From CALRBF01 sp964646465 (lineage in GTDB: Bacteria; Patescibacteriota; Minisyncoccia; SW-4-49-11), in contig CAZYEN010000011.1 of assembly GCA_964646465.1 (NCBI GenBank), forward strand, positions 1 through 53,392: DNA of 53,392 bases, read 5' to 3'. Numbering within the stretch: the stretch's first letter is position 1; the number at the start of each line of letters is the position of its first letter. Shown piece by piece: positions 17,071 to 25,032 of this stretch. The notes under the pieces are model-generated. The model saw only the letters and a list, made by a program, of their open reading frames with translations, searched no databases and was not told the origin of the DNA. The position numbers were made by a program, and so were the translations under genes.

Positions 17071-18310
17071 ATATATAAGTATAGCATTCCATACAGATGA
17101 CTGCTATCAAGAGCCCGAGTCCAATTAACCCAATCTCGCTCCACAACAATAAAAATATATTGTGAACCGGCTCATATTGCCAGAACTCTCTATTGTCGGG
17201 CAAATTCACAACATATTGTCCTAGCCCCACACCAAACCATAAATTTGAGCCTATCATTTGAATAGAATCCTGCAAATATAAAAATCTTTTCGATACCGTA
17301 TTAATAATCTGTGAGTAAGGTAGTAGCCACAAAAATACAATCCCGGCCACACTAAAAGCATTGATTATAATTCGTGATAGAGATTGTAATTTATTTTGAA
17401 ATTGTTCCACGTGGAACATTGGCTTTTGAGCCAGTCTTGTCAAATATACTAAATCAACTATTAGAAGTAATGTTAAAGCTGTTTTGGAAAAGCTAAGTAG
17501 TATTAAAATATGTAAGAAAATTATCAAAATTCTAGAAACAATTCTCATAGAAGTAAAAAGTTTTCCATATAAAAGCTGTATTCCTGTAAGAATAGTTGTG
17601 CTGAGAGCCTGTATTGCGGTTAAAATATAATGGTCTATAAGTCCAGAGATGGTAATGGTGACTAAATACATTGTTATGGATAATTTTCTACCCAAACTTT
17701 TAGCGTATAACGAAATAAGGCTTAAAACTCCAACAAAACCAAGAATATTAGGGTGTGGGAAAGTACCATATCCCCGAATAAAAATATTATCAAGAATATC
17801 AATCTTAGCAACCCCAGAAATATTTACAGATAACGCTGGCTCCACCACAATAGGTAATCCGATATTTTTTTGTAGTCCAAATTGAACTATTACCACAATG
17901 GACTGAATTAACATACCAAAAAGAAGTCCTTTTATAACAAATCTTAAATGATTAGCTAAGTACTGAAACCTACTTACATACCAAAACAAAGATATCAATA
18001 AATAAAATCTAACTCCCCAAAACCAACTTATAAGAGGATATTTACTCCACAATAATTGCAAAAATATTAGAAAAAATAGACTTATCCATAACTTATCCAC
18101 ATTCCCTTTATTACTAAATGGGAGTCTTTTGGCTTTCCAGAATAAAACTAACCACAATAAAAGCAACGCTATGTCCAAACTATGTAGATATATAGTTGCA
18201 TAAGGAGAGCGAATATTTCTAATATTATACTCAAATAAGGTTGTTCTGATCAACAAAGGAAAACTAGTCCCTATTATCGTGTATATAAATAATTTAATTT
18301 TATTCTGCAT
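17048..18310 (-). CDS. O-antigen ligase/polymerase-like membrane protein (Wzy_C)
   Basis: A 420-aa polytopic membrane protein with about 10-12 hydrophobic segments. The Wzy_C hallmark lies toward the C terminus: FGVGLGQY, a hydrophilic loop, then EPVHNIFLLLWSEIGLIG. Such proteins polymerise or ligate surface glycans in the outer leaflet; some related ones glycosylate pilins. Substrate unknown and no glycosyltransferase is nearby. It ends in TGA inside the next gene. Residues MFHVEQ are encoded by a perfect parS-like site (17403-17418). Confidence 0.85.
   Translation of the reverse strand: MQNKIKLFIYTIIGTSFPLLIRTTLFEYNIRNIRSPYATIYLHSLDIALLLLWLVLFWKAKRLPFSNKGNVDKLWISLFFLIFLQLLWSKYPLISWFWGVRFYLLISLFWYVSRFQYLANHLRFVIKGLLFGMLIQSIVVIVQFGLQKNIGLPIVVEPALSVNISGVAKIDILDNIFIRGYGTFPHPNILGFVGVLSLISLYAKSLGRKLSITMYLVTITISGLIDHYILTAIQALSTTILTGIQLLYGKLFTSMRIVSRILIIFLHILILLSFSKTALTLLLIVDLVYLTRLAQKPMFHVEQFQNKLQSLSRIIINAFSVAGIVFLWLLPYSQIINTVSKRFLYLQDSIQMIGSNLWFGVGLGQYVVNLPDNREFWQYEPVHNIFLLLWSEIGLIGLGLLIAVICMECYTYIYGHKKQR
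17403..17418. promoter_or_regulatory. parS-like site 2 (inside a gene)
   Basis: TGTTCCACGTGGAACA, identical to the sites at 16666 and 21906, within the coding region of the O-antigen-ligase-like gene. Confidence 0.75.
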
Positions 18311-18456
18311 TTCATTTACTTTTCAATAATCTAATCTTGTCAGCAACCAAAGAATAATATATATTTATATATGTGTATGTATTTATTATAATAATATCAT
18401 ATTACTTTTTGTGGATAAATTGTGAAAAACTCCTACTTATACCCAAGTTATCCACA
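18082..18456. other. Candidate replication-origin region: DnaA-box cluster
   Basis: Perfect DnaA boxes TTATCCACA lie at 18093-18101 and 18448-18456, with the inverted form TGTGGATAA at 18410-18418 and a near match (TTATCCATA) at 18082-18090. A very AT-rich stretch (18355-18405) that could melt lies between them. Three parS-like sites flank the cluster within 4 kb. No dnaA, dnaN or parAB genes are in the window, so the origin call is inference. Confidence 0.45.
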
Positions 18457-18476
18457 ATTATTATTAATAAGTCTTT

Positions 18477-19463
18477 ATGTTATACAAAAATATAGTAGTG
18501 ATTGGAGGCGGAACTGGAAGCTATACCGTACTATCTGGACTTAAACTATTCACTAATTTAAATCTACAAGCTATTGTTACAATGGCTGATAATGGAGGTT
18601 CAACAGGAAAGCTAAGAGATGAATTAGGAGTATTACCTCCCGGAGATGCTAGACAATGTCTTGTAGCTCTTGCTGAATCTCCTGAAGTTTTAAGACAATT
18701 ATTCAATTATAGATTTGACTCTGGAGAACTAAGTGGACATAACTTTGGAAATTTATTTTTATCAGCCTTAGAAAAGATTACTGGAAATTTTGAAGAAGCT
18801 GTAAAAACTGCTAGTTCTATTCTTTCTATTCGAGGACAAGTGATACCAGTCACAACCTCTAATATTAATTTATGCATTGATCTTGACAATGGGGATAAGT
18901 TGATAGGAGAAGCCTGTGTAGCTGATTCACAAGAACTAATCAAACATAATGTTAAAAGAGTACATTTAAGCCCAGAACCACAAATTAACCCGAAGGCTTT
19001 TGATGCTATTATGAAGGCAGATAGTGTAATTATTGGCCCTGGAAACTTTTATTGTAGTTTAGTACCTAATATGATTGTTTCGGGCATGAAAGAAGCATTA
19101 ACTAAAACTTCTGCTCAGATTATCTATAATGTGAATCTTATGTCAAAAGTAGGGCATTCTAATCACTGGTCAGTAGAAGACCACATTGACCAACTCCATA
19201 GATTTATTGGAGATGAAGTTATAGACATAGCTTTATACAACACATCACAACCTGCCCCTAAATTAATAGAAAAATACAAAGAAGAGGGGGAACCAGTTCT
19301 TAAAGGAACTAAGTTAGATAAGATTGGTAAAACCATACTTATCGGAACAGATTTAATCGCAGATGGTATATTTATAAACCCAAATCAAAAAGATCCTATA
19401 AAAAGGACTTTAATTCGTCATGATTCTCTTAAGTTAGCGGAGGCTTTGTATAGACTGATATAG
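18477..19463 (+). CDS. yvcK: YvcK/CofD-like protein (gluconeogenesis factor family)
   Basis: A 328-aa protein of the YvcK family, related to CofD and binding UDP-sugars. In Firmicutes it affects carbon metabolism and cell-wall synthesis. Seen: IGGGTGSYTVLSGL at the N terminus, MADNGGSTGKLRDELG, PPGDARQCLVALA, SGHNFGNLFLSAL, and the later IIGPGNFYCSLVPN. Length is normal. The divergent gene upstream is the O-antigen-ligase-like gene; the 166-bp intergenic region between them carries two DnaA boxes. Monocistronic. Confidence 0.93.
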   Translation: MLYKNIVVIGGGTGSYTVLSGLKLFTNLNLQAIVTMADNGGSTGKLRDELGVLPPGDARQCLVALAESPEVLRQLFNYRFDSGELSGHNFGNLFLSALEKITGNFEEAVKTASSILSIRGQVIPVTTSNINLCIDLDNGDKLIGEACVADSQELIKHNVKRVHLSPEPQINPKAFDAIMKADSVIIGPGNFYCSLVPNMIVSGMKEALTKTSAQIIYNVNLMSKVGHSNHWSVEDHIDQLHRFIGDEVIDIALYNTSQPAPKLIEKYKEEGEPVLKGTKLDKIGKTILIGTDLIADGIFINPNQKDPIKRTLIRHDSLKLAEALYRLI

Positions 19464-19552
19464 AATTAATGATAAAATGTAAATTTTCCAAATCTACTTC
19501 TTAAATTTAACAACATTATCGAGATATTTATGTTATAAAACTCACAAAAAAC

Positions 19553-19581
19553 TTGCAATTTTTAATAAAATATGATATCTT
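19553..19581 (+). promoter_or_regulatory. Cassette-type promoter of 19613-19816
   Basis: Plus strand: TTGCAA, 17-bp spacer ending TATGA, TATCTT. The predicted leader is about 25 nt. Confidence 0.65.
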
Positions 19582-19612
19582 ATTTTCGATCTATCTTGCT
19601 TGATATTTTATC

Positions 19613-19816
19613 ATGCCCACTCAAAGTAATCCTGAAAATTCAGATTTAGAACACGAGCATTTAAAGATTCACGAACATTTACTAACTTATGTAGGGGAAT
19701 TTACGAGACCATTACTGGTATTATGCTTTGAAGAATTGAAGCCTAGAGTAAAAAATATAGCAAGCAGTGAAGTATATGCCATACTTGCAAAATTCAAAGC
19801 TAGTATCCTAGATTAA
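19613..19816 (+). CDS. Small orphan protein (67 aa)
   Basis: I do not recognise this protein. The N terminus is acidic and His/Glu-rich (SDLEHEHLKIHEHL), followed by a helical segment with one Cys. It has its own promoter and a strong terminator 4 bp after the stop. The terminator also serves the convergent typA. Confidence 0.6.
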   Translation: MPTQSNPENSDLEHEHLKIHEHLLTYVGEFTRPLLVLCFEELKPRVKNIASSEVYAILAKFKASILD

Positions 19817-19819
19817 CAA

Positions 19820-19850
19820 AAAAGCCTACCTCATCAGGTAGGCTTTTTTC
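19820..19850. terminator. Bidirectional terminator between orphan gene and typA
   Basis: AAAAAAGCCTACCT/AGGTAGGCTTTTTT perfect stem. A and T tracts on both sides make it work in both directions. Confidence 0.9.
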
Positions 19851-19853
19851 TTT

Positions 19854-21662
19854 TTAACCTCTGTTGGACCTTTTTCTTTCATTAGAATCAAGGATTCTCT
19901 TACGAATTCGAAGGCTCATTGGAGTAACCTCCAACAATTCATCGTCTGCCAAGTACTCAATACAGGCCTCTAGAGACATATCTTTTGGAGGAGCTATGAA
20001 AACCCCGTCATCGGAACCAGAAGCCCTCATATTAGTAAGTTTTTTGGCTTTAACTGGGTTTATTTCTACATCTTGCTCTCGATTAGACTCTCCCAAGACC
20101 ATTCCTGGATAAACCTCAGTTCCATCTGACACAAAAAATACACCTCTATCTGAAGCTCCATCTAGAGCATATTTGGTAATTTTACCAAGTTCTAAAGACA
20201 CAATTGAACCAGTAGATCTTCCTTTACCATTAGACATTCTTGGGCCATATTCCAGAAAAGAACTATTCATAATCACAGTTCCTTTAGATAAAGTCAATAA
20301 AACACTTCTAAGCCCAATCAGGTTCTGAGTGGTAATTTTATATTCAATATGAGACTCATTATGTTCATTAATCTCCATATTGACCAGCTCTCCCTGCCTT
20401 TTATTGACGGCTTCAATAATTTTACCACTATATTCTTCTGGCACATCTAGACTCAATAACTCATAAGGTTCTTCTACAGTACCGTTTTGCTCTCGTAAAA
20501 TAACCTGAGGTCTACCAACAGAAAATTCATATCCCTCGCGTCGCATAGTCTCAATCAACACAGCCAAATGTAACTCTCCGCGACCAGCCACCAAGAATTT
20601 ATCAGGGCTATCTGTATCCTCGATTTTTAAGCTAATATTGGTCTCTTGCTCTTTATATAATCTATCTCTGATCATACGAGAAGTAGAATATTTACCTTCC
20701 TTACCAGAAAAAGGACTATCGTTGATAGCAAACATCATCTGCAAAGTAGGGCTTTCTACCTCCACTGGAGCAATTTGTACTGGATTTTGTGAATCTGCAA
20801 TCGTATCCCCAATTTCAATATCGGCAATACCAGCAATCACCGCAATATCTCCAGCCACAATTTCGGTAGCCTCTACTAAATCCATTCCATTATATTTTAG
20901 CAAACTAGTGATGGTATTCTTAGTCTGATTACCAGACTTATCTATTCTTACTACTGACATTCCTTTTACAACCTTACCAGCATCAATTCTACCGACAGCC
21001 ATAGTCCCTTTGAATTTATCGAATTGCAAATTCAAAGTCAGCATACGAAAAGACTCTTCAATAGGAGAGGTCGGAGCTGGTATTTCATTCACAATAACCT
21101 CGAATAGTTCAGTCAAATCCTTACCAGTCTGGTCAGTTTCCAAAGAAGCCGAACCATTAATAGCCGAAGCATACACAATTGGGAAATCTAATTGCTTATC
21201 ATTAGCATTCAGAGTAACGAATAAGTCAAAAGTCTTATCCACCACTGCATCGGGATTAGCATCAGGTCGGTCAATTTTGTTAATAACCACTACTACACGA
21301 AGCCCTAAAGCTAAAGCTTTTTTAAGTACAAATTTAGTTTGAGGCATTGGCCCCTCTTTAGAATCCACCAATAAAAGAGCTCCATCAGCCATTTTAAGCA
21401 CTCGCTCCACCTCACCACCAAAATCAGCATGACCAGGAGTGTCAATCAAATTAATAGTATAGTCTTTATAAGTAACAGAAGCATTCTTAGCCCTAATAGT
21501 AATACCTTTTTCTCGCTCCAAATCCATAGAATCCATCACTCTCTCCTGAACAGCCTGATTCTCTCTAAAAATCTGAGTTTGATGCAAAATAGCATCCATC
21601 AAAGTGGTTTTACCGTGGTCAACATGAGCAATAATAGCAAGGTTACGGATATGTGAATTCAT
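19854..21662 (-). CDS. typA: Ribosome-associated GTPase TypA/BipA
   Basis: Translational GTPase that binds ribosomes and assists assembly and stress adaptation. The 602-aa length is typical. G1 AHVDHGKTTLMDAI is at the N terminus, then DTPGHADFGGEVERV (G3) and NKIDRPDA (G4). EF-G-like domains II, III and V and the TypA-specific C-terminal domain (GRSTGSIVSLELGKITKYAL) follow. It is transcribed alone from a TTGCTT-17-TAAAAT promoter at 21707-21735. Confidence 0.96.
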   Translation of the reverse strand: MNSHIRNLAIIAHVDHGKTTLMDAILHQTQIFRENQAVQERVMDSMDLEREKGITIRAKNASVTYKDYTINLIDTPGHADFGGEVERVLKMADGALLLVDSKEGPMPQTKFVLKKALALGLRVVVVINKIDRPDANPDAVVDKTFDLFVTLNANDKQLDFPIVYASAINGSASLETDQTGKDLTELFEVIVNEIPAPTSPIEESFRMLTLNLQFDKFKGTMAVGRIDAGKVVKGMSVVRIDKSGNQTKNTITSLLKYNGMDLVEATEIVAGDIAVIAGIADIEIGDTIADSQNPVQIAPVEVESPTLQMMFAINDSPFSGKEGKYSTSRMIRDRLYKEQETNISLKIEDTDSPDKFLVAGRGELHLAVLIETMRREGYEFSVGRPQVILREQNGTVEEPYELLSLDVPEEYSGKIIEAVNKRQGELVNMEINEHNESHIEYKITTQNLIGLRSVLLTLSKGTVIMNSSFLEYGPRMSNGKGRSTGSIVSLELGKITKYALDGASDRGVFFVSDGTEVYPGMVLGESNREQDVEINPVKAKKLTNMRASGSDDGVFIAPPKDMSLEACIEYLADDELLEVTPMSLRIRKRILDSNERKRSNRG

Positions 21663-21706
21663 ATAATTAGATGGTTAGGAGATAAGAGAGTTTGTATAAT
21701 TGAGTT

Positions 21707-21735
21707 ATTTTACCTTAAATTAGATAAAAAAGCAA
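21707..21735 (-). promoter_or_regulatory. Promoter of typA
   Basis: Minus strand: TTGCTT, 17-bp spacer ending TTAAGG, TAAAAT. Confidence 0.6.
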
Positions 21736-21791
21736 ATATTTAATATAAAAAGGGAATAAAAAGACAAATTTTAATTTATAAATGTCAGTTA

Positions 21792-21820
21792 TTGACAAAT
21801 TTATATAAGTATTGTAGTAT
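21792..21820 (+). promoter_or_regulatory. Promoter of a putative small RNA
   Basis: Plus strand: TTGACA, 17-bp spacer ending TATTG, TAGTAT. Divergent from typA and without a convincing ORF downstream. Confidence 0.55.
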
Positions 21821-21826
21821 ATTATT

Positions 21827-21893
21827 CTGCTTAAGCAAGCAAAACAATTATCAATAGTTTTTAAAAAGGGCGCTCAGCTCCTTTTTTGTTTGT
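21827..21893 (+). ncRNA. Putative small RNA (~65 nt)
   Basis: The stretch between the promoter at 21792-21820 and a terminator-like AAAAAGG/CCTTTTTT hairpin (21855-21891) has no ATG-started ORF. It would produce an RNA of about 65 nt. The parS-like site 3 follows immediately. No known RNA family was recognised. This lies in the 370-bp gene-free stretch 21663-22034; the rest holds the typA promoter, parS site 3 and the terminator of the interrupted gene. Confidence 0.35.
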
Positions 21894-21905
21894 TTATACT
21901 AAAAA

Positions 21906-21921
21906 TGTTCCACGTGGAACA
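21906..21921. promoter_or_regulatory. parS-like site 3
   Basis: TGTTCCACGTGGAACA, intergenic, identical to sites 1 and 2. Flanking A and T runs extend the symmetry. Confidence 0.75.
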
Positions 21922-21943
21922 TTTTTAGTATATTGTCTACTTT

Positions 21944-21976
21944 ATAAAAACAGCCCTCCGAACAGATCGGGGGCTG
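21944..21976 (-). terminator. Terminator after the interrupted gene 22035-22343
   Basis: Stem AGCCC(T)CCGA/TCGGGGGCT with one bulge; on the minus strand it is followed by a T-rich run. A second hairpin, CCCTCA/TGAGGG, lies closer to the gene (about 22007-22025). Confidence 0.7.
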
Positions 21977-22034
21977 GGGTTAGGAAGAGGGGCGAATTCA
22001 CATCCCCTCAGACTCGGTGAGGGAGGGGGGAGTC

Positions 22035-22343
22035 TCAGAGGTAGGAAAAATCAAGTCTTGAAACCTCGCGGTAACCATCCTTACAGGAAACGCCTTCAGG
22101 CAAGCTAAAGCGAATTCCCCAGAATCCTTGATTGTACCCTGATAGAACTACCCCAACTGCCTCAATGTCATTATCCGTAAGCCACGGGAAGTCGCGTTTG
22201 GCCTCAGCAGATAACTCATTGAGAAACGCGATACTGTGTTGATAGGTGTTGGCGGATAGAATAAATCCATTGGACGATTTAAACTCATCGTGAGTTGGGT
22301 TGTTTCCTCAGGCGTGAGTCACAATACGTTTGTCGTAAGTCAT
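22035..22343 (-). pseudogene. Small gene interrupted by an in-frame TGA at codon 12
   Basis: From ATG 22343 the frame reads MTYDKRIVTHA, then TGA (22308-22310), then stays open for 90 further codons (GNNPTHDEFKSSNGF... ending SRLDFSYL) to TGA at 22035. The downstream frame has no ATG, so restart is unlikely. Its promoter (22374-22402) and terminator look intact, and base composition is richer in G+C than the chromosome. Either a nonsense mutation, a sequencing error, recoding of TGA, or cargo from an organism where TGA is sense. I favour a recent nonsense mutation. Function unknown. Confidence 0.65.
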
Positions 22344-22373
22344 TTTAAGGAGTGTATGTATTGTACGAAAACA

Positions 22374-22402
22374 GATATACCTCATTTCCCTCTTTTTGTC
22401 AA
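22374..22402 (-). promoter_or_regulatory. Cassette-type promoter of the interrupted gene
   Basis: Minus strand: TTGACA, 17-bp spacer ending AATGAGG, TATATC. It is closely similar to the promoters of the 29-31 kb array. Confidence 0.7.
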
Positions 22403-22518
22403 TGATATATCTCATAATATTTAGGGTGGAATAACGGGGGACTTAAAGCCCTGCGATTCATAATTTATAATTATTACCCTATATGCTATAATAAATCTAA
22501 GTTTATAAACTTAAATCT

Positions 22519-23106
22519 ATGAAAATTCTACACAAAATCATAATTTGGCTTGCTTATGCTAGTCCTGTTCTATTCTTACCTTTTTTCTTCCTTACAGTTG
22601 GTGAGCGAGTAGAGTATGGGAAGAATATGGGAACTTTATCTATTGTTCTATTCATCATTACTCTTATTCCTAGTATGATTAGGCGATTTGGATTGTCAAA
22701 AGAGTTTAGTTTACTAATTAAATTCACATTACCTGTCCGTAGGCAATTCGGGATTTTGATGTTTATGACAGCTTTCACTCATTATTTAGCAATGAAAGTA
22801 ATTCCAGTGTTACAATTCAAACTACCACCTTCCCTACCTGCTTATCAAGCCTTTGGACTGGCAGCTATTATACTAACTTTGCCTCTATTTCTAACTTCTA
22901 ATAATTGTGCTACTCGTAAACTAAAGTCAAATTGGAAAAAATTACATAGACTAACTTATATTATCGGATGGCTGATTTTTGGACATGTACTTTTGATTAG
23001 CCTAAGGGCTGGGGAAGGAATATCAATACAAGCTATAGCAATTGGTATTGTAATGGTCTTAGAAATAGCTTCTTTGATTAAGGCGAGGGTGAGTAAGGTT
23101 AGTTAA
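22519..23106 (+). CDS. MsrQ/YedZ-like ferric-reductase-type membrane protein
   Basis: A 195-aa membrane protein with about five or six hydrophobic segments. It resembles the heme-binding ferric-reductase-like domain of MsrQ/YedZ. Seen: RRQFGILMFMTAFTHYLAM (His near 87), LTSNNCATRKLKSNWKKLHRLTYI (second His) and IFGHVLL (third His), which are candidate heme ligands in the family. MsrQ normally passes electrons to periplasmic MsrP; no msrP is seen here, so the partner is open. Monocistronic; the next gene is convergent. Confidence 0.75.
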   Translation: MKILHKIIIWLAYASPVLFLPFFFLTVGERVEYGKNMGTLSIVLFIITLIPSMIRRFGLSKEFSLLIKFTLPVRRQFGILMFMTAFTHYLAMKVIPVLQFKLPPSLPAYQAFGLAAIILTLPLFLTSNNCATRKLKSNWKKLHRLTYIIGWLIFGHVLLISLRAGEGISIQAIAIGIVMVLEIASLIKARVSKVS

Positions 23107-23109
23107 ACA

Positions 23110-23739
23110 CTACCCAAGATGAGAATGATCATTCCAAGTAACTACTTTCCAAAATTTATCTACTTCATCATATTGCATCCAAACAATTCCTGTATTACTT
23201 AAAATAAAATTATTTACTATAATCTTTGATTCTCTAGCACTTACATCATATCCAAATAGACAATACCATAAAAGACAATGCAAAAAATTTTTATGTGTTA
23301 CTACCACAATATTATCCTCTTGTCTGTTTTCTAAAAATTCAAAACATTCCTTAGCCCTCTGCCTCAAATCCTCAAAATTTTCTTCATCTGAATATCTCCA
23401 GTCTAGATTTTCCCAGTTTAATTCAATTTTCTCGTCTATCACTTGTAATTCTGGGATGTTTTTATTCCTATTTTCTTGAATAGATGGCCTTTTTCTTTCT
23501 CTAAATAAACTATTTTCAATAATATCTCTACCTGTCACTTCAGAAATATACTCAGCTGTTTGCTTCGCTCTAATATAGTCACTACTGATAATAATTTCAA
23601 CTTCAATATTAGAAAACCTGTCTGCTATTAACTTAGCTTGATTGTGCCCAATCTCAGACAAAAAAGTCTCAGCTGATTGATACAGTCTAAGTTGATTTCC
23701 CTCTGATTCTCCGTGCCTAACAAAATATATATTTTTCAT
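23110..23739 (-). CDS. Histidine phosphatase (phosphoglycerate-mutase-like)
   Basis: A 209-aa member of the histidine phosphatase superfamily. The catalytic RHG motif is at 8-10 (IYFVRHGESEGN). ISSDYIRAKQTAEYI follows, and the second catalytic His lies in VVVTHKNFLHCLLW. I start at ATG 23739. An upstream in-frame ATG at 23784 lies inside the tRNA-Ala gene. The start is 4 bp after the tRNA 3' end, so the two are probably cotranscribed and separated by tRNA processing. Substrate unknown. Confidence 0.88.
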   Translation of the reverse strand: MKNIYFVRHGESEGNQLRLYQSAETFLSEIGHNQAKLIADRFSNIEVEIIISSDYIRAKQTAEYISEVTGRDIIENSLFRERKRPSIQENRNKNIPELQVIDEKIELNWENLDWRYSDEENFEDLRQRAKECFEFLENRQEDNIVVVTHKNFLHCLLWYCLFGYDVSARESKIIVNNFILSNTGIVWMQYDEVDKFWKVVTWNDHSHLG

Positions 23740-23743
23740 ACTG

Positions 23744-23816
23744 TGGACCTGACTGGGATCGAACCAGCCACCTCCTCGGTGCAAGCGAGGCGCTCTACCA
23801 TATGAGCTACAGGCCC
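23744..23816 (-). tRNA. tRNA-Ala (anticodon UGC)
   Basis: 73-nt cloverleaf. The acceptor stem is GGGCCTG/CAGGTCC with one G-U pair. Anticodon TGC sits in a CTCGC/GCGAG-type arm, and the T-arm reads GGTTCGATCCC. CCA is not encoded. Confidence 0.95.
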
Positions 23817-23888
23817 TAATCTAATTACAGACTAGATTATATCAAATCTGGTTTATTTATGCAAGAGGAGAATAGATTATATAAAACC

Positions 23889-24314
23889 CTACTCGTGATG
23901 ATGTTCTTCAGCAGCGTCAGCCTCAGCTTTGGTCATATGTACTGTTCCAAATGGATGCTCAGGACCTGCATAAATAGAATAGAGTTGTAATGGCTCTGTA
24001 CCGGTATTTATAATATTATGATAAATCTCCGCAGGGACATGTACAGAATACCCATCTTCAATATCTTGTACAAAATTTAAATCGTCTTCTTTTTGCCCCA
24101 TATAGACCTTTCCTTGCCCCTTGTCTACTCTGATAAACTGTTCGATATTGTGATGTGCCTCAAGCCCAATTTCTCCACCCACAGGGATAGACATTACTGT
24201 CACCTGCATACTGTCTCCAGTCCAAATCGTTTGGCGATAGGCTTGATTCTCAATTACCAACTCTTCTAGATTAAATACAGCTGGTTGTTTTCCCTTATCT
24301 TCAATCATTTTCAT
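23889..24314 (-). CDS. Cupin-domain protein
   Basis: A small single-domain cupin of 141 aa from ATG 24314. Motif 1 is GLEAHHNIEQFIRVDKGQG (metal-binding His and Glu). Motif 2 is VPAEIYHNIINTGTEPLQL. The His/Glu-rich C terminus (AEEHHHE) may also bind metal. A longer in-frame ATG at 24350 lies within the -10 region of the promoter (24342-24371) and is not used. Small cupins of this type occur in many bacteria and their substrates are mostly unknown. Its promoter is divergent from that of the small gene at 24447. Confidence 0.85.
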   Translation of the reverse strand: MKMIEDKGKQPAVFNLEELVIENQAYRQTIWTGDSMQVTVMSIPVGGEIGLEAHHNIEQFIRVDKGQGKVYMGQKEDDLNFVQDIEDGYSVHVPAEIYHNIINTGTEPLQLYSIYAGPEHPFGTVHMTKAEADAAEEHHHE

Positions 24315-24341
24315 AGTTGTAATGATTAATATTACATTTAT

Positions 24342-24371
24342 ATCATACACCTTGAGTGGGTGTTTTGTCTA
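24342..24371 (-). promoter_or_regulatory. Promoter of the cupin gene
   Basis: Minus strand: TAGACA, 18-bp spacer, TATGAT. Divergent from the promoter at 24389-24417. Confidence 0.5.
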
Positions 24372-24388
24372 TTGTGGGGTAATTCTTA

Positions 24389-24417
24389 TTGACATTTTAA
24401 TTATGCTTTGGCATACT
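24389..24417 (+). promoter_or_regulatory. Cassette-type promoter of 24447-24602
   Basis: Plus strand: TTGACA, 17-bp spacer ending TTTGG, CATACT. Confidence 0.65.
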
Positions 24418-24446
24418 ATTGATATACCCTCGCACCTTCAAACACA

Positions 24447-24602
24447 GTGGAACATTTATTTAAACAAACACCTGATGATGTTTTTAAAGATATAAATACA
24501 GAACCTCCACTTAGAAACAACTTCTCTACTGAAAGAGAATTTTTGTTGGCACTAACAATATTTGAATCAATATACTATACAGCACTTTCTGCTTTTGGGT
24601 GA
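24447..24602 (+). CDS. Small orphan protein (51 aa, GTG start)
   Basis: This gene is shorter than most callers accept and begins with GTG: VEHLFKQTPDDVFKDINTE... ending YYTALSAFG and TGA. It is supported by position: a promoter 30 bp upstream and a strong terminator 25 bp downstream, with only this frame open between them. No family recognised. Start codon uncertain; no good ribosome-binding site. Confidence 0.5.
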   Translation: MEHLFKQTPDDVFKDINTEPPLRNNFSTEREFLLALTIFESIYYTALSAFG

Positions 24603-24626
24603 ACAAATTACACCCAAAACCAATAT

Positions 24627-24650
24627 ACCAGCCCCTCAGCTGGTTTTTTT
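24627..24650 (+). terminator. Terminator after 24447-24602
   Basis: Stem ACCAGC/GCTGGT followed by seven T. Confidence 0.8.
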
Positions 24651-24743
24651 CGTTTTTAGAAAAAAGTAATTAGATAATATTTAATTTCTTTAATCCGACA
24701 AAATCTGAAAAAGCAAAATTTGTTGTGTTGTGGGGATCTAACT

Positions 24744-24985
24744 TATATCCACCCTCCCCCTACGGGTACTCCCTCCTAAGGGAGACAAAAATATCACAAA
24801 AGGCATAAGATTTACACCTCCTAACATAAGGCAAATGCAATATAATACCAAGAGGAAAACGGGTTTTATCCCGTTTTCCTCTTGGCGGGGATTCCCAAAA
24901 TGTATCCATTTTCCAAAACCCTTCGATTTTGGTATTTCCGCCACGGGAAACTCTCGTTTCCTGACACCTTCCCCTAGTTGTCCTT
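24744..24985. repeat. Inverted C arm, 16-bp perfect hairpin and E element
   Basis: This occupies the gene-free stretch 24603-25032. A C arm in inverse orientation (CCACCCTCCCCCTACGGG) lies at about 24748-24790. A perfect 16-bp stem (CCAAGAGGAAAACGGG and its complement, loop TTTTAT) is at 24848-24885. An E element (CCACGGGAAACTCTCG) at about 24941-24975 also occurs near 5690. No gene is seen. Confidence 0.7.
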
Positions 24986-25032
24986 TAAACAAAAATAAAA
25001 AGAGGCTTAATTTATGCCTCTTTTTATTTTGG

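Noticed and set aside
22308..22310. Genetic code 25 or 4 (TGA as Gly or Trp) for the whole genome
   Set aside because: TGA is the stop in ATGA overlaps at 7119, 12360 and 42917 and ends the oxygenase gene, and large housekeeping genes contain no internal TGA.
22268..22310. Selenocysteine insertion at the in-frame TGA
   Set aside because: No convincing bacterial SECIS hairpin follows the TGA by eye, and no redox motif surrounds it.
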